The notes beneath the pieces are model-generated. The model did no database searches and was not told the origin of the DNA. It was given only the letters and a program-made list of their open reading frames with translations. From positions 1 to 64,000 of the forward strand of contig NZ_MUZU01000004.1 of NCBI RefSeq assembly GCF_002000085.1: a stretch of DNA of 64,000 nt, read 5' to 3'. The stretch comes from Pseudocolwellia agarivorans (GTDB lineage: Bacteria; Pseudomonadota; Gammaproteobacteria; Enterobacterales; Alteromonadaceae). This document shows, piece after piece, positions 34,553 through 45,223 of the stretch; within the stretch, counting starts at the first letter, position 1; each line of letters opens with the position of its first letter. The translations under genes were made by a program, and so were the position numbers.

Positions 34553-35827
34553 GTGAGTAAAGCAATTCAAGCAATAAGAGGCATGAACGATTGTCTACCA
34601 TCTGAAACCAATATATGGCAAATGGTTGAAACGGTATTAAGACGTGTTGCCAGCAATTATGGTTTTGCTGAAATACGTATGCCTGTTGTAGAATCTACTG
34701 CGCTTTTTAAACGTTCTATCGGTGAAGTAACTGATATTGTTGAAAAAGAAATGTACACGTTCGATGATCGAAATGGAGACAGTTTAACACTAAGACCTGA
34801 AGGAACCGCCTCTTGTGTTAGAGCTGCAAATCAACATGGTTTGTTATATAACCAAGAACAGCGTTTATGGTACATGGGACCTATGTTTAGGCATGAACGC
34901 CCACAAAAAGGTCGCTATCGACAGTTTCATCAGTTTGGTATTGAAGCTTTTGGCTTAGCAACGCCTGATATTGACGCCGAAATTATTACACTTTCATCTC
35001 GTTTATGGCGTGAACTAGGTATTAGTGAACATGTAACATTAGAGCTTAATTCTTTAGGTTCTAATCAAGAGCGAGCAGAATACCGAGACGCATTGGTTGT
35101 TTTTTTAACTGAACGTGAAGATCAGTTAGATGAAGACAGTAAACGTAGAATGCATAGTAATCCTTTACGTGTATTAGACAGTAAAAACCCAGCAGTTCAA
35201 GAAGCTTTAGTGGGTGCACCTAAATTATCTGATTATTTTGGTGAAGAATCTAAAACACATTTTGAAGATGTTTGCCGTCGTTTAGACGCTGCCGGCATTA
35301 ACTATGTAATAAATGATCGCTTAGTACGTGGTTTAGATTATTACAACCGTACTGTGTTTGAATGGGTAACTACAAGCTTAGGTTCACAAGGTACAGTTTG
35401 TGCCGGTGGTCGTTATGATGGTTTAGTTGAGCAACTTGGCGGTAAAGCAACACCTGGGTTTGGTTTTGCCTTAGGTATAGAAAGATTAGTACTAATGTTA
35501 ACGAGCTTAGAAAAAGTTAACAATGTTCGACCTCAAGTAGACGCCTACCTTATTATGTTAGGTGAAGAAGTTGAATTAAAATCGATTCAACTTGCGGAGC
35601 AATGGCGTAATTTAGTACCAGAATGTAGAGTACAAAACCATTGTGGTGGCGGAAACATGAAAAAACAAATGAAGCGTGCTGATAAGTCAGGTGCTCAAAT
35701 CGCCCTGATTATAGGCGAAAATGAATTAGCAGAACAAAAAGTAACAGTTAAATATTTGCGCGGCCAACACGACCAAGAAACCGTGTTATTAGAGCAAGTG
35801 CCAAGCTTATTAAAAAAATTAATATAA
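34553..35827 (+). CDS. hisS: Histidyl-tRNA synthetase
   Basis: A class II aminoacyl-tRNA synthetase of 424 residues that charges tRNA-His. Visible motifs are IRGMNDCLP at the N-terminus, motif 2 in [20 protein letters not shown], the histidine-binding [15 protein letters not shown] and motif 3 [15 protein letters not shown], followed by the anticodon-binding domain. The start codon is GTG at 34553, supported by AGAGAGAAG upstream. It sits in the canonical place between ispG and yfgM with its own likely promoter at 34477-34505. Confidence 0.97.
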   Translation: MSKAIQAIRGMNDCLPSETNIWQMVETVLRRVASNYGFAEIRMPVVESTALFKRSIGEVTDIVEKEMYTFDDRNGDSLTLRPEGTASCVRAANQHGLLYNQEQRLWYMGPMFRHERPQKGRYRQFHQFGIEAFGLATPDIDAEIITLSSRLWRELGISEHVTLELNSLGSNQERAEYRDALVVFLTEREDQLDEDSKRRMHSNPLRVLDSKNPAVQEALVGAPKLSDYFGEESKTHFEDVCRRLDAAGINYVINDRLVRGLDYYNRTVFEWVTTSLGSQGTVCAGGRYDGLVEQLGGKATPGFGFALGIERLVLMLTSLEKVNNVRPQVDAYLIMLGEEVELKSIQLAEQWRNLVPECRVQNHCGGGNMKKQMKRADKSGAQIALIIGENELAEQKVTVKYLRGQHDQETVLLEQVPSLLKKLI

Positions 35828-35836
35828 GGGAAAAAC

Positions 35837-36472
35837 GTGGAAATTTACGAAACAGAAGAACAGCAAGTTGATGCAATTAAAAGTTACTGGAAAAAAAATG
35901 GTAATGCCATTATTGCTGGTTTAGTTATTGGTTTATCAGGTTTTGTGGGTTTTAACTTTTATAAAGAAGCAGAATTAGAAAAACAGTTAGCTGTATCAGA
36001 TGCTTATCAAACATTAGTTGAATCATCAGAAACTAAACCTGACGGTTTTATTGCTGCTGGTGAAAAGTTTATTGCTGACAACAAAGATTCAAGTTATGCA
36101 ACTTTAACCGCTTTAACGCTAGCGAAACAGGCTGCAACTCATAAAGATTGGGCTCAAGTTGAAAAGTATTTAACTACGGCTATCGAGTCTTCTAAAGACG
36201 AAGGCATGAAAGCTATTGCTACACTGCGTTTAGCAAGAGTTCAAATTCAATTAGATAAAGTTGATGCAGCATTAAGCACATTGGCTGCACCATTACCAAA
36301 ATCGTTTAAGTCTTCAATTGAAGAAATAAAAGGTGATGCTTATTTATTACAAGATAAGAAAGATTTAGCACGTACTTCATACCAAGAAGCTATCGCGGCA
36401 ACGCCAGGTAATGCAAGTCAATCACTTCAAATGAAGTTAGATGATTTAGCGGAAAACATTGTTTTAAAATAA
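35837..36472 (+). CDS. yfgM: YfgM family membrane-anchored TPR protein
   Basis: A 211-residue inner-membrane protein with one N-terminal helix (about 23-40, AIIAGLVIGLSGFVGFNFY) and a periplasmic tetratricopeptide-like region. YfgM/AncA works with PpiD at the SecYEG translocon as a periplasmic chaperone factor. The start is GTG at 35837, after AAGGGAAAAAC, 9 bp beyond hisS. The gene order hisS-yfgM-bamB-der is as in E. coli. Confidence 0.92.
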   Translation: MEIYETEEQQVDAIKSYWKKNGNAIIAGLVIGLSGFVGFNFYKEAELEKQLAVSDAYQTLVESSETKPDGFIAAGEKFIADNKDSSYATLTALTLAKQAATHKDWAQVEKYLTTAIESSKDEGMKAIATLRLARVQIQLDKVDAALSTLAAPLPKSFKSSIEEIKGDAYLLQDKKDLARTSYQEAIAATPGNASQSLQMKLDDLAENIVLK

Positions 36473-36496
36473 AGATTTAAAATAATGTGAAAAAAT

Positions 36497-36554
36497 AACA
36501 TATTGAGTGACTTTTTTTCGAATTCAGTTGTCTGAAGCTAAAGCTCAATATGTT
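36497..36554 (+). promoter_or_regulatory. Nested inverted repeat in the bamB leader
   Basis: An 11-bp perfect inverted repeat (36497-36507 with 36544-36554) encloses a smaller hairpin, TTCAG-TTGT-CTGAA. It ends 14-26 bp before the possible bamB GTG starts. It has no T-run after the second arm, so it looks more like a leader structure than a terminator. Confidence 0.4.
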
Positions 36555-36568
36555 TAATGACTAAATAA

Positions 36569-37786
36569 GTGGATCTTGATGTGTTAATTTTTGATAAAAA
36601 TAGTTTAAAAAAGAAAATAGCTGTTGTGTGTTTAATTGCGCTAGGTATTTCGGCATGTTCATCAACCGATGATGTTGATGAAAGTTTACCTGTTGATTTA
36701 GAAGAAATTAACCAACAATTTGAACCTAAAGTTATATGGGAAGAAAACGTCGGTGGAGCTGGGAAGTATTTTTCTCGCATTTCTCCCATTATTGCTTACG
36801 ATAAATTATTTACTAGTAGTCGTGAAGGTGAAGTGACCGCGATCGAGCCTAAAACAGGTAAAGAAATTTGGTCTGTTAACTTAAGTGATGTTGATGGCAA
36901 GAGTGGTTTTTTCGAAAGTAATAAACCTGCATTAATTAGCGGTGGGCCAGTTGCAGGTATTAACAAAATATTTTTAGGTAGCGAAAACGGTAAAATTTAC
37001 GCACTTGACGCTGCAACGGGTAAGTTAGATTGGCAATCAACCATTAAAGGTGAAGTTTTATCAGCGCCTGCTCTTGATGCGGGAATATTGGTTGTTAACA
37101 GTTCATCAGGTGTTATGAAAGCTTATAATGCAGCTACCGGAGAAGAGCTTTGGAAAATAGACCAAGATACTCCAGCATTAACCTTACGTGGCATTAGCGC
37201 TCCAACCATTTCATCTGGCGGTGTTTTTATTGGGACACCAGACGGTAATGTATCTGTTTATATTTTACAAAATGGTCAACAAGGCTGGTCAGCTCCTGTA
37301 GGAGAGCCAACTGGCTCTACAGAGTTTGAGCGTGTAATAGATGTTGATTCATCTCCAGCTGTATTTGGCGATAAGGTTTATACTATATCATCAAGAGGAA
37401 ACTTAGTTGCTCTTGAGTTAAGAACAGGTCAAGTGGTATGGGAACGTCAATATTCATCTTATACAGACTTATTAGTTACGACGAATACTATTTATTTAAC
37501 TGATATTAAAGGGCATGTTTATGCTGTAGATCGATTAAATGGTACTGAAAAATGGAGTCAACTTGCTTTAACTAATCGTGATGTTACTGGCCCTGTTGAA
37601 GTGGGAAATTATATTGTTGTAGGTGACTATGAAGGTTATTTACATTGGTTAAATAGTTCGACGGGAGAGTTTGTTGCTCGTCATCATCTAGATTCAAGTG
37701 GTGTTCATGTAACGCCTACTGTTCAAGATGATATTATATATTCACAAGCACGTAATGGTGATCTGCAGGCAATTAAAACACCTTAA
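36569..37786 (+). CDS. bamB: Outer-membrane protein assembly factor BamB
   Basis: BamB is the beta-propeller lipoprotein of the BAM complex, which inserts outer-membrane proteins. The sequence shows a signal with lipobox ISAC and repeated PQQ-type blades such as GEVTAIEPKTGKEIW, GKIYALDAATGKLDW and GVMKAYNAATGEELW. The length (405) is close to the family's. The start is uncertain: GTG at 36569 or GTG at 36581. The latter has a better-spaced GTGGA before it, and both give a usable signal peptide. A terminator follows at 37810-37850. Confidence 0.95.
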   Translation: MDLDVLIFDKNSLKKKIAVVCLIALGISACSSTDDVDESLPVDLEEINQQFEPKVIWEENVGGAGKYFSRISPIIAYDKLFTSSREGEVTAIEPKTGKEIWSVNLSDVDGKSGFFESNKPALISGGPVAGINKIFLGSENGKIYALDAATGKLDWQSTIKGEVLSAPALDAGILVVNSSSGVMKAYNAATGEELWKIDQDTPALTLRGISAPTISSGGVFIGTPDGNVSVYILQNGQQGWSAPVGEPTGSTEFERVIDVDSSPAVFGDKVYTISSRGNLVALELRTGQVVWERQYSSYTDLLVTTNTIYLTDIKGHVYAVDRLNGTEKWSQLALTNRDVTGPVEVGNYIVVGDYEGYLHWLNSSTGEFVARHHLDSSGVHVTPTVQDDIIYSQARNGDLQAIKTP

Positions 37787-37809
37787 GACACTTAAAAATT
37801 TAAATTAAT

Positions 37810-37850
37810 AACGGCTCCTCGCATAACGTGTTGGAGCCGTTGTTTATTTT
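37810..37850 (+). terminator. Terminator after bamB
   Basis: A 9-bp stem (AACGGCTCC, 37810-37818, with 37833-37841), a 14-nt loop and a T-rich tail. It separates bamB from der. Confidence 0.78.
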
Positions 37851-37920
37851 TAAAAAACATAAATATATTGAGTTTTGGCATTAGCACAAAGCTTATCATT
37901 CTTTTTAAATCGAGGTATTC

Positions 37921-39384
37921 ATGCTTCCAGTTGTAGCGCTTGTTGGTCGTCCTAATGTAGGTAAATCAACGCTATTTAATCGTCTTACTCGTAGTCGAGA
38001 TGCACTTGTTGCCGATTACCCGGGATTAACCCGTGATCGCCAATATGGTAAGGCCGAAGTTGAAGAGCACCCATTTATCGTTATTGATACAGGCGGTATT
38101 CAAGGGGATGAAGAAGGAATTGATGCATTAATGGCTGAGCAGTCATTAATGGCTGTTGATGAAGCCGATGCGGTTTTATTTATGGTTGATGCTAGAGCTG
38201 GTTTAACCTCTGCGGATTTAGGTATCGCAAGCTATTTACGTAAACAAGATAAAAAAATCTTTCTTGTGGCCAATAAAGTTGACGGTATTGATGCAGATTC
38301 AGCTGTTGCTGATTTTTACTCTTTAGGTTTAGGTGAGACAGTACATCAAATTGCGGCTGCTCATGGTCGAGGTGTTACTCAATTATTGACGTTGGCATTA
38401 ACACCTCATATTGAAGCATTATCAGCACCTAAAGCAGAAGAAAATGACGAGTTTGATGGCGACATGGAGAGCGAGTTATCCGATCAAGAAAAAATTGATG
38501 CAGCTCCGGAAGAAAATGATCGTATTAAACTGGCCATTATTGGTAAACCTAATGTAGGAAAATCAACATTAACTAACCGTATTTTAGGTGAAGAACGTGT
38601 TGTTGTATACGATATGCCAGGTACAACACGTGATAGTGTGTATATTCCAATGGAACATGACGGTCGTGAGTATACGTTAATTGATACTGCAGGTATTAGA
38701 CGTCGTAAAAATGTTACTGATATTGTTGAAAAATTTTCGGTTATTAAAACCTTAAGAGCTATTGAAGACTCGAATGTCTGTTTATTAATAATAGATGCGC
38801 AAGAAGGGATCACTGATCAAGATTTAAGCTTACTGGGCTTTATTTTGGAGTCGGGTCGTTCTTTAGTACTTGCTGTTAATAAATGGGATGGTTTAGATGA
38901 TCACGTAAAAGATCGCATAAAAACTGAGTTAGATAGACGCTTAGGTTTTATCGATTTCGCGCGCATCCACTTTATTTCAGCTCTTCATGGTACAGGTGTT
39001 GGACATTTATATGAGTCAGTTGAAGAAGCTTTTGTTTCGGCAACTAAGCGTATTTCAACGTCAATGGTGACTAAAATATTAGATATGGCGGTATTTGATC
39101 ATCAACCTCCTATGCATCAAGGGCGTCGTATTAAATTAAAGTATGCCCATGCGGGTGGTTATAATCCTCCTATTATTGTTATTCATGGCAACTTAGCTAA
39201 AAAATTACCGCCATCTTATAAACGCTATTTAATGAACTATTACCGTAAATCATTAAAAATAATGGGGACACCTATAAGAATTGAATTTAGAGAAACTAGT
39301 AATCCATTTGCTGGTAAGAAGAAGCTTACATATACAGAGCAAAAGAAACTTGCTAGAGCAACACAAGGTTATAAGAAAGATTAA
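37921..39384 (+). CDS. der: Ribosome biogenesis GTPase Der (EngA)
   Basis: A tandem GTPase of 487 residues needed for 50S ribosome assembly. It has two G domains, with P-loops [12 protein letters not shown] (about residue 8) and [12 protein letters not shown] (about 208), G3 motifs DTGG and DTAG, G4 motifs NKVD and NKWD, and a C-terminal KH-like domain. The acidic linker between the G domains (about 170-200) is typical of gammaproteobacterial Der. It carries its own terminator at 39414. Confidence 0.97.
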   Translation: MLPVVALVGRPNVGKSTLFNRLTRSRDALVADYPGLTRDRQYGKAEVEEHPFIVIDTGGIQGDEEGIDALMAEQSLMAVDEADAVLFMVDARAGLTSADLGIASYLRKQDKKIFLVANKVDGIDADSAVADFYSLGLGETVHQIAAAHGRGVTQLLTLALTPHIEALSAPKAEENDEFDGDMESELSDQEKIDAAPEENDRIKLAIIGKPNVGKSTLTNRILGEERVVVYDMPGTTRDSVYIPMEHDGREYTLIDTAGIRRRKNVTDIVEKFSVIKTLRAIEDSNVCLLIIDAQEGITDQDLSLLGFILESGRSLVLAVNKWDGLDDHVKDRIKTELDRRLGFIDFARIHFISALHGTGVGHLYESVEEAFVSATKRISTSMVTKILDMAVFDHQPPMHQGRRIKLKYAHAGGYNPPIIVIHGNLAKKLPPSYKRYLMNYYRKSLKIMGTPIRIEFRETSNPFAGKKKLTYTEQKKLARATQGYKKD

Positions 39385-39413
39385 TGACTTTTAAGTGATT
39401 CATTCAAAACAAG

Positions 39414-39442
39414 AAAAAGTAGCTTAAATAGCTACTTTTTTT
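39414..39442 (+). terminator. Terminator after der
   Basis: An 11-bp stem (39414-39424 with 39430-39440), a 5-nt loop and a tail of seven T. A textbook intrinsic terminator 30 bp past the der stop. Confidence 0.85.
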
Positions 39443-39529
39443 ATGGCTAATAATCCAGTTATATTGCTTTTAATCGCTGATTTAGCTACTGTAATTAATA
39501 TTATTTATTGTTTATTGCAGGCTTAATCG

Positions 39530-40207
39530 GTGAGTGCGAAAGAAATTGATACATCAAACAGGTTAAGTAACCATCTTGCTTTGATCTTACCTGGCACAAC
39601 TGTGTCATTAGATATTGCAACACCTGCGGGGCAACGTGCAAAATTTAGAACAATATTTATTGGTTACTTACCTAAAAAATATACGCTGGTTCAGTATCCA
39701 GATACAAGTAAATTAGGCAGCTTTGCTAAATATATTACACAAGGCTCCTCTATTACGGTTCGTGGATTAATTGAAGGGCATGAAGGCTCTGTTGTAGCTT
39801 TTGTTTCAACCGTTAAACAAACGCTCCAAATTCCCTCACGTATGATTGTTTTAGACTTTCCTAAAAAAGTAACGTTGCAAAGCTTACGTGCATCACTGAG
39901 AATTGATGTAGATATTGAAGTCAAAATAAAAGTAGATAATGAGTATTGGAAAGCTTCAATTAGAAATGTTTCTGCGCATGGTTGTCAAATTAATGTAAGT
40001 AATGGAGAGTCTTTAACCTTAGTCTCCGATAAAAAAATAAGTATTATTATTGAAGACTTTCAAGGTTTGAAAAATATGAATTTAGTTGCCAATGTTTGTA
40101 ATATTAAGTCTCAGGTCGAAGGCGTTTCACTCGGTGTTCAATTTGACGAAGTAAGCACAGAAGATGTAATTAAATTAGTTCAGCATGTTGTGGTAGCTGA
40201 ATTATAA
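39530..40207 (+). CDS. PilZ-domain protein, YcgR-like (cyclic-di-GMP effector)
   Basis: A 225-residue cytoplasmic protein. The N-terminal half (about 15-110) resembles the YcgR-type flagellar-brake domain (LILPGTTVSLDIATP, FIGYLPKKYTLVQYPD). The C-terminal half (about 115-220) is a PilZ domain with Arg-rich LRASLRI and NVSAHGC, matching the RxxxR and D/NxSxxG cyclic-di-GMP-binding motifs. It should respond to cyclic di-GMP, perhaps slowing motility. The start is GTG at 39530 with AGG upstream. It lies between der and convergent xseA, away from flagellar genes. Confidence 0.87.
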   Translation: MSAKEIDTSNRLSNHLALILPGTTVSLDIATPAGQRAKFRTIFIGYLPKKYTLVQYPDTSKLGSFAKYITQGSSITVRGLIEGHEGSVVAFVSTVKQTLQIPSRMIVLDFPKKVTLQSLRASLRIDVDIEVKIKVDNEYWKASIRNVSAHGCQINVSNGESLTLVSDKKISIIIEDFQGLKNMNLVANVCNIKSQVEGVSLGVQFDEVSTEDVIKLVQHVVVAEL

Positions 40208-40218
40208 AATACCTAGGT

Positions 40219-41565
40219 TTATTGGTGTTTATTCAATTGTGTTACTATTGCTGAAATAAACCCATTAGTTACTTGTACTGAAATTTTCTCATCTATACGA
40301 GCTTGTTCAATGCTCGTAATAACCTTTCCTTTAGCATTTTTAGTCACACTATAGCCTCGTACAATGGTCGCTAGAGGGCTTACTATATGTAATTGCTCAA
40401 TAGTATGTTTAAATTGATTTTGCTTGTTTTTGTTAGTTGCTTGTATCGCGTTGATTAACCTGACTTCTAATGCATTAACTTTTTGTTGATTATTTTGAAT
40501 GTTTTTTAGTGGTGACTGTAACAATAAACGTTGGTTTAGTTGTTGATTTTTAAGTTGTAAGCGTGTTTTTAATTGCTGTAAATTATGGTTAAGTCTAAAG
40601 CTTAACTCATCAAACTTTTGTTGTTGTACTGTCAGTTTTTGCGCTGGGTGCAATAACGATAATCTATGTTGAATATGACCGAGTCGATTTTTTTCATTAA
40701 GTAAATTTCGTTGACTAGCTTGGCGTATTCTTTGATTAAAGGTCGTAAGTTTTTGCAGTTTTTCTTCAATATTAGAAGAGACTAATTCAGCCGCAGCAGA
40801 AGGTGTAGGAGCCCTAAGATCTGCGGTATAGTCAGAAAGAGTCGTATCTATTTCATGTCCTACAGCACTAATCACAGGTATTTTACTGTGATAAATTGCT
40901 CTAACGACATTCTCTTCATTAAAACTCCATAGGTCTTCTAATGAGCCGCCGCCTCTACCGACAATTAATATATCGCATTCTTTTCTGTAATTTGCTGTAT
41001 TAATGGCTTGTTCGATTTCGAATTTTGCTTCGTTACCTTGTACTAGAGCAGGGTATATAATCACGTTAAGTAACGGATTTCGTCGTTTTAATACGGAGAG
41101 TATATCTTTTATAGCAGCGCCAGTAGGAGAAGTAACAATACCAATGGTAGTAATATTTTTAGGAATTTCTTTTTTACTAGAAAGCTCAAATAAGCCTTCA
41201 GCGTAAAGCTTATTTTTAAGTTGATCAAATTGTTGCCGTAAAACTCCTTCTCCTGCATCGTCAAGTTGTTCAATTATAAGTTGAAAGTCTCCTCTTGGTT
41301 CATATAAAGAAACTTTTGCTCTTACCAGTACTTGTTGGCCATTTCTGGGTAAGCCAGACGATAATCTAACTTTACGATTATTCCCTTTAAACATTGCACA
41401 TTTTACTTGCGATTTACTGTCTTTTAATGACAAATACCAATGACCTGAACTTGCAGCAATAAAATTAGAAACTTCACCACATAACCAAACAGTATTTAAT
41501 TCACTTTCTAAGATAAAGCGTACTTTTTTGGTTAATTCGCTCACTTGTAAAATATGCTGATTCAT
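40219..41565 (-). CDS. xseA: Exodeoxyribonuclease VII large subunit
   Basis: XseA, 448 residues, the catalytic large subunit of exonuclease VII. The N-terminal OB fold includes VWLCGEVSNFIAASSGHWYLSL. The nuclease core has IGIVTSPTGAAIKDIL, VGRGGGSLEDLWSFNEE and SAVGHEIDTTLSDYTADLRA, followed by the long coiled-coil region (about 270-390). It is divergent from guaB, the same arrangement as in E. coli. The PilZ gene ends 11 bp from its stop on the opposite strand. Confidence 0.96.
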   Translation of the reverse strand: MNQHILQVSELTKKVRFILESELNTVWLCGEVSNFIAASSGHWYLSLKDSKSQVKCAMFKGNNRKVRLSSGLPRNGQQVLVRAKVSLYEPRGDFQLIIEQLDDAGEGVLRQQFDQLKNKLYAEGLFELSSKKEIPKNITTIGIVTSPTGAAIKDILSVLKRRNPLLNVIIYPALVQGNEAKFEIEQAINTANYRKECDILIVGRGGGSLEDLWSFNEENVVRAIYHSKIPVISAVGHEIDTTLSDYTADLRAPTPSAAAELVSSNIEEKLQKLTTFNQRIRQASQRNLLNEKNRLGHIQHRLSLLHPAQKLTVQQQKFDELSFRLNHNLQQLKTRLQLKNQQLNQRLLLQSPLKNIQNNQQKVNALEVRLINAIQATNKNKQNQFKHTIEQLHIVSPLATIVRGYSVTKNAKGKVITSIEQARIDEKISVQVTNGFISAIVTQLNKHQ

Positions 41566-41668
41566 TTTTTATATTCGTTAAAATTTCGTTTTATTAGAAA
41601 GGAAATCGCATTATATAGCGGTTAATTGTTTTAAAGGGAATTTATTTTGGTTTTTACAAAAATTTAAG

Positions 41669-41697
41669 TTTACCTTACTGATGAAAACGGTTAAAAT
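41669..41697 (+). promoter_or_regulatory. Probable sigma-70 promoter of guaB
   Basis: TTTACC (41669-41674), a 17-bp spacer and TAAAAT (41692-41697), 50 bp before the guaB ATG in the divergent xseA-guaB region. No clear PurR box was recognised. Confidence 0.5.
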
Positions 41698-41746
41698 TCT
41701 GCCGCAATATTTACTCCTGATCACCCCTTATTAGTGAGATATTGCG

Positions 41747-43219
41747 ATGCTAAGAATTGCCCAAGAAGCGTTAACTTTTGACGATGTTCTACTTGTACCT
41801 GCCCATTCTACGGTACTTCCCCATACGGCTGATTTAAAAACTAAATTAACTCGTAAAATAAACCTTAATGTACCTATGATTTCAGCATCAATGGATACAG
41901 TTACTGAGGCTCCTTTAGCTATTACGCTTGCTCAAGAAGGCGGCGTAGGTTTTATTCATAAGAATATGACCATTAAAGAACAAGCCAAAAATGTTTCTAA
42001 AGTTAAGAAATATGAAAGTGGTATTGTTTCAGACCCTGTTACTGTTTTTCCAGATGAACCTATTGAAAAAGTAATGAAACTTGCTGATAAACTTGGCTTT
42101 TCGGGCTTCCCTGTTGTCGACAAAGATAACAACTTAGTGGGAATTATTACAGGACGTGATTTACGTTTTGAAACAGACCTTTCTTTACAAGTATCTGAAT
42201 TGATGACTGTAAAAGACAAGTTAATCACCGTTAAAGAAGGTGCTGAGCGCAAAGAAATTTTAGGTTTAATGCACGTAAATCGTATTGAAAAAATATTGAT
42301 GGTTGATGATGCGTTTAAGCTTAAAGGTTTAATTACAGTAAAAGATTATCAAAAAGCAGAAAGCAAACCTAACGCATGTAAAGATGAGCTAGGTCGTTTA
42401 CGTGTAGGTGCTGCGGTTGGTGTAGGTGCTGGTACAGATGAGCGTATAGATGCATTGGTTGAAGCAGGGGTTGATGTACTACTAATTGATACATCTCACG
42501 GCCATTCTCAAGGCGTTCTTGATCGCGTAGCTGAAACTCGTGCTAAGTATCCTGATTTACAAATTATTGCGGGTAACGTAGCAACTGGCGCAGGTGCTAA
42601 AGCGTTAGCCGATGCTGGTGTCGATGCTGTTAAAGTGGGGATTGGCCCTGGTTCTATTTGTACAACGCGTATTGTAACAGGTGTTGGTGTTCCACAATTA
42701 ACAGCTATTTCAAATGCAGTTGAAGCGCTAAAAGGTACAGGAATTCCTGTTATTGCTGATGGTGGTATTCGTTTTTCAGGTGATATAGCTAAAGCACTTG
42801 TTGCGGGGGCTCATTGTGTAATGGTAGGCAGCATGTTTGCTGGTACTGAAGAGTCTCCAGGTGAAGTGGAGCTTTATCAAGGTCGTTATTACAAATCATA
42901 TCGTGGTATGGGCTCTTTAGGTGCAATGAACCAAAAAGAGGGGTCAAGCGACCGTTATTTCCAAAAATCTGATGGTGAAGCTGATAAGTTAGTGCCAGAA
43001 GGTATTGAAGGTCGCGTTGCTTATAAAGGACCTGTAGCGGCAATTATTCATCAGCAAATGGGCGGTTTACGTTCATCTATGGGGCTAACAGGCTCAAAAG
43101 ATATTGAAACTATGCGAACTAAACCTGAGTTTATGAAAATAACGTCAGCAGGTATGGGCGAGTCGCACGTGCATGATGTGACCATCACAAAAGAAGCACC
43201 TAATTACCGCATGGGCTAA
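41747..43219 (+). CDS. guaB: Inosine-5'-monophosphate dehydrogenase
   Basis: GuaB oxidises IMP to XMP, the first committed step of guanine nucleotide synthesis. The 490 residues include the (beta/alpha)8 barrel, two CBS domains (about 95-205, [20 protein letters not shown]), the catalytic Cys loop [20 protein letters not shown], the IMP-binding [16 protein letters not shown] and [10 protein letters not shown], and the mobile flap. It precedes guaA, with a terminator-like hairpin between them. Confidence 0.97.
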   Translation: MLRIAQEALTFDDVLLVPAHSTVLPHTADLKTKLTRKINLNVPMISASMDTVTEAPLAITLAQEGGVGFIHKNMTIKEQAKNVSKVKKYESGIVSDPVTVFPDEPIEKVMKLADKLGFSGFPVVDKDNNLVGIITGRDLRFETDLSLQVSELMTVKDKLITVKEGAERKEILGLMHVNRIEKILMVDDAFKLKGLITVKDYQKAESKPNACKDELGRLRVGAAVGVGAGTDERIDALVEAGVDVLLIDTSHGHSQGVLDRVAETRAKYPDLQIIAGNVATGAGAKALADAGVDAVKVGIGPGSICTTRIVTGVGVPQLTAISNAVEALKGTGIPVIADGGIRFSGDIAKALVAGAHCVMVGSMFAGTEESPGEVELYQGRYYKSYRGMGSLGAMNQKEGSSDRYFQKSDGEADKLVPEGIEGRVAYKGPVAAIIHQQMGGLRSSMGLTGSKDIETMRTKPEFMKITSAGMGESHVHDVTITKEAPNYRMG

Positions 43220-43256
43220 TTTTGATTTATATTTTTGCTGATAACTTTATCAGAAA

Positions 43257-43283
43257 TACTCACTTACATTCGTAAGCTCAGTG
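43257..43283. repeat. Small palindromic element, copy A (after guaB)
   Basis: A 27-nt element, TACTCA, CTTAC, ATTC, GTAAG, CTCAGTG. It forms a 5-bp stem with a 4-nt loop. It shares frame and flanks with copy B at 45069-45095, where the stem's middle pair T-A is changed to G-C. Confidence 0.5.
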
Positions 43284-43341
43284 TTTCTTCTTCGTTATCA
43301 ATCAAAACTATTTCTCAAAATATTGAAACAGAAATAATATT

Positions 43342-43376
43342 AGGCTGAAGTAAATATGAATTATTTCAGCCTTTTT
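43342..43376 (+). terminator. Terminator between guaB and guaA
   Basis: A 12-bp stem with one G-T pair (43342-43353 with 43361-43372), a 7-nt loop and a five-T tail. It probably lowers read-through from guaB into guaA. Confidence 0.78.
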
Positions 43377-43438
43377 ACTTTAAATATATCGCTCTAGATT
43401 AAAACAAAGTTAGAGCCGTTAAATATGAGAGAAGAACC

Positions 43439-45016
43439 ATGAGTAAAGACATTCATGATCACCGCATACTAATTTTAGATTTTGGTTCACAATACACACA
43501 ACTTATTGCACGTCGCGTACGTGAAATAGGTGTTTACTGTGAACTATGGGCTTGGGATGTAACCGAAGAGCAAATTAAAGGTTTCAATCCTACCGGTATT
43601 ATTCTTGCTGGTGGCCCTGAAAGTGTTACCGAACATAATTCACCTCGCGCTCCTGAATATGTATTTAGCGCTGGCGTACCTGTTTTAGGTGTTTGTTACG
43701 GTATGCAAACTATGGCTGAGCAACTAGGTGGGGGAGTAGAAAGTTCTGAACATAAAGAATTTGGTTACGCTGCCGTTGAAGTGATCACTGAGTCTGCTTT
43801 ATTTAAAAATATTGAAGATAGTGTGAATGATGCAGGTAATGCATTGTTAGACGTATGGATGAGTCATGGTGATAAAGTTTCAGCAATACCTGAAGGTTTT
43901 GTTACTGTTGCACAAACGCCAAGTTGTAAATATGCGGCAATGGCGAATGAAGATAAGCAATTTTATGGTGTTCAATTCCACCCAGAAGTTACTCATACCA
44001 AGCAAGGTTTACGTATTTTAGAGCACTTTGTGCTCGATATTTGTCAGTGTGAAAAACTTTGGACTTCTGCTTCTATCATTGAAGATGCAATCGCCAAAAT
44101 GAAAGAGCAAATAGGCGATGACGAAGTTATTCTTGGTCTATCAGGAGGTGTTGATTCTTCGGTTGTAGCGATGCTTTTACATCGAGCTATTGGTGACAAA
44201 TTAACATGTGTTTTTGTTGATAACGGTTTACTTCGTTTAAACGAAGGCGAACAAGTTATGGAAATGTTTGGTGATCATTTCGGATTAAATATTATTAAAA
44301 TTGATGCCGAAGATCGTTTCTTAGACCGTTTAGCGGGCGAAAATGATCCAGAGAAAAAACGTAAAATTATTGGTAATGTGTTTGTTGACGTTTTTGAAGA
44401 AGAGTCAAATAAATTAGAAAACGCAAAGTGGTTAGCGCAAGGTACTATTTACCCTGACGTTATTGAGTCTGCAGCATCAGCTACAGGTAAAGCACACGTT
44501 ATAAAATCTCACCATAACGTAGGTGGTTTACCTGATTACATGAAACTAGGTTTGGTAGAGCCTTTACGTGAACTATTTAAAGACGAAGTTCGTAAAATTG
44601 GTTTAGAACTTGGTTTACCATACGACATGCTTTACCGTCATCCTTTTCCAGGTCCTGGATTAGGTGTGCGTGTACTAGGTGAAGTAAAGAAAGAGTATTG
44701 TGACTTATTACGTCGTGCAGACCATATCTTTATTGAAGAACTTCACAAGCATGATCTATATAACAAAGTAAGCCAAGCCTTCACTGTTTTCTTACCTGTT
44801 CGTTCTGTTGGCGTTATGGGCGATGGTCGTAAGTACGATTGGGTTGTTAGCTTAAGAGCGGTTGAAACTATTGATTTTATGACGGCTATTTGGGCACCAC
44901 TACCATACGACTTTCTAGGTTTAGTATCTAATCGTATTATAAACGAGATAGATGGTATTTCTCGTGTGGTTTACGACATTTCCGGTAAGCCGCCTGCTAC
45001 CATCGAATGGGAGTAA
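43439..45016 (+). CDS. guaA: GMP synthase (glutamine-hydrolysing)
   Basis: GuaA aminates XMP to GMP. The 525 residues contain a class I glutamine amidotransferase domain (about 9-205) with the nucleophile Cys in LGVCYGMQ and His-x-Glu in VQFHPEVTH, an ATP-pyrophosphatase domain with the PP-loop [13 protein letters not shown], and the C-terminal dimerisation domain ending KPPATIEWE. It is the partner of guaB in the standard order. The conserved parts are complete. Confidence 0.97.
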   Translation: MSKDIHDHRILILDFGSQYTQLIARRVREIGVYCELWAWDVTEEQIKGFNPTGIILAGGPESVTEHNSPRAPEYVFSAGVPVLGVCYGMQTMAEQLGGGVESSEHKEFGYAAVEVITESALFKNIEDSVNDAGNALLDVWMSHGDKVSAIPEGFVTVAQTPSCKYAAMANEDKQFYGVQFHPEVTHTKQGLRILEHFVLDICQCEKLWTSASIIEDAIAKMKEQIGDDEVILGLSGGVDSSVVAMLLHRAIGDKLTCVFVDNGLLRLNEGEQVMEMFGDHFGLNIIKIDAEDRFLDRLAGENDPEKKRKIIGNVFVDVFEEESNKLENAKWLAQGTIYPDVIESAASATGKAHVIKSHHNVGGLPDYMKLGLVEPLRELFKDEVRKIGLELGLPYDMLYRHPFPGPGLGVRVLGEVKKEYCDLLRRADHIFIEELHKHDLYNKVSQAFTVFLPVRSVGVMGDGRKYDWVVSLRAVETIDFMTAIWAPLPYDFLGLVSNRIINEIDGISRVVYDISGKPPATIEWE

Positions 45017-45068
45017 TTTATTAAGCGATGTTTTAACTTGCTGTAATATATAACTTCATCGTCAAACG

Positions 45069-45095
45069 TACTCACTGACTAGCGTCAGCTCCGTG
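45069..45095. repeat. Small palindromic element, copy B (after guaA)
   Basis: A 27-nt element, TACTCA, CTGAC, TAGC, GTCAG, CTCCGTG, the counterpart of copy A at 43257-43283. The stem is preserved by a compensating base-pair change (T-A to G-C), which argues for selection or a common structured repeat family. Confidence 0.5.
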
Positions 45096-45157
45096 CGATT
45101 TCCTTGAACTAATAAATTACATCGTCGTTTAAACAACGCTTAAGCTGTATATTTGAT

Positions 45158-45195
45158 AAAACCTCATTGTTGAAAAGCATTGGGGTTTTCTTTTG
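45158..45195 (+). terminator. Terminator upstream of the RidA gene
   Basis: A 9-bp stem with one G-T pair (45158-45166 with 45181-45189) and a T-rich tail (TTTTCTTTT). It probably ends the guaA transcript. Confidence 0.65.
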
Positions 45196-45223
45196 ACAAG
45201 AATAAATTTGAAGAGTGATAAAA

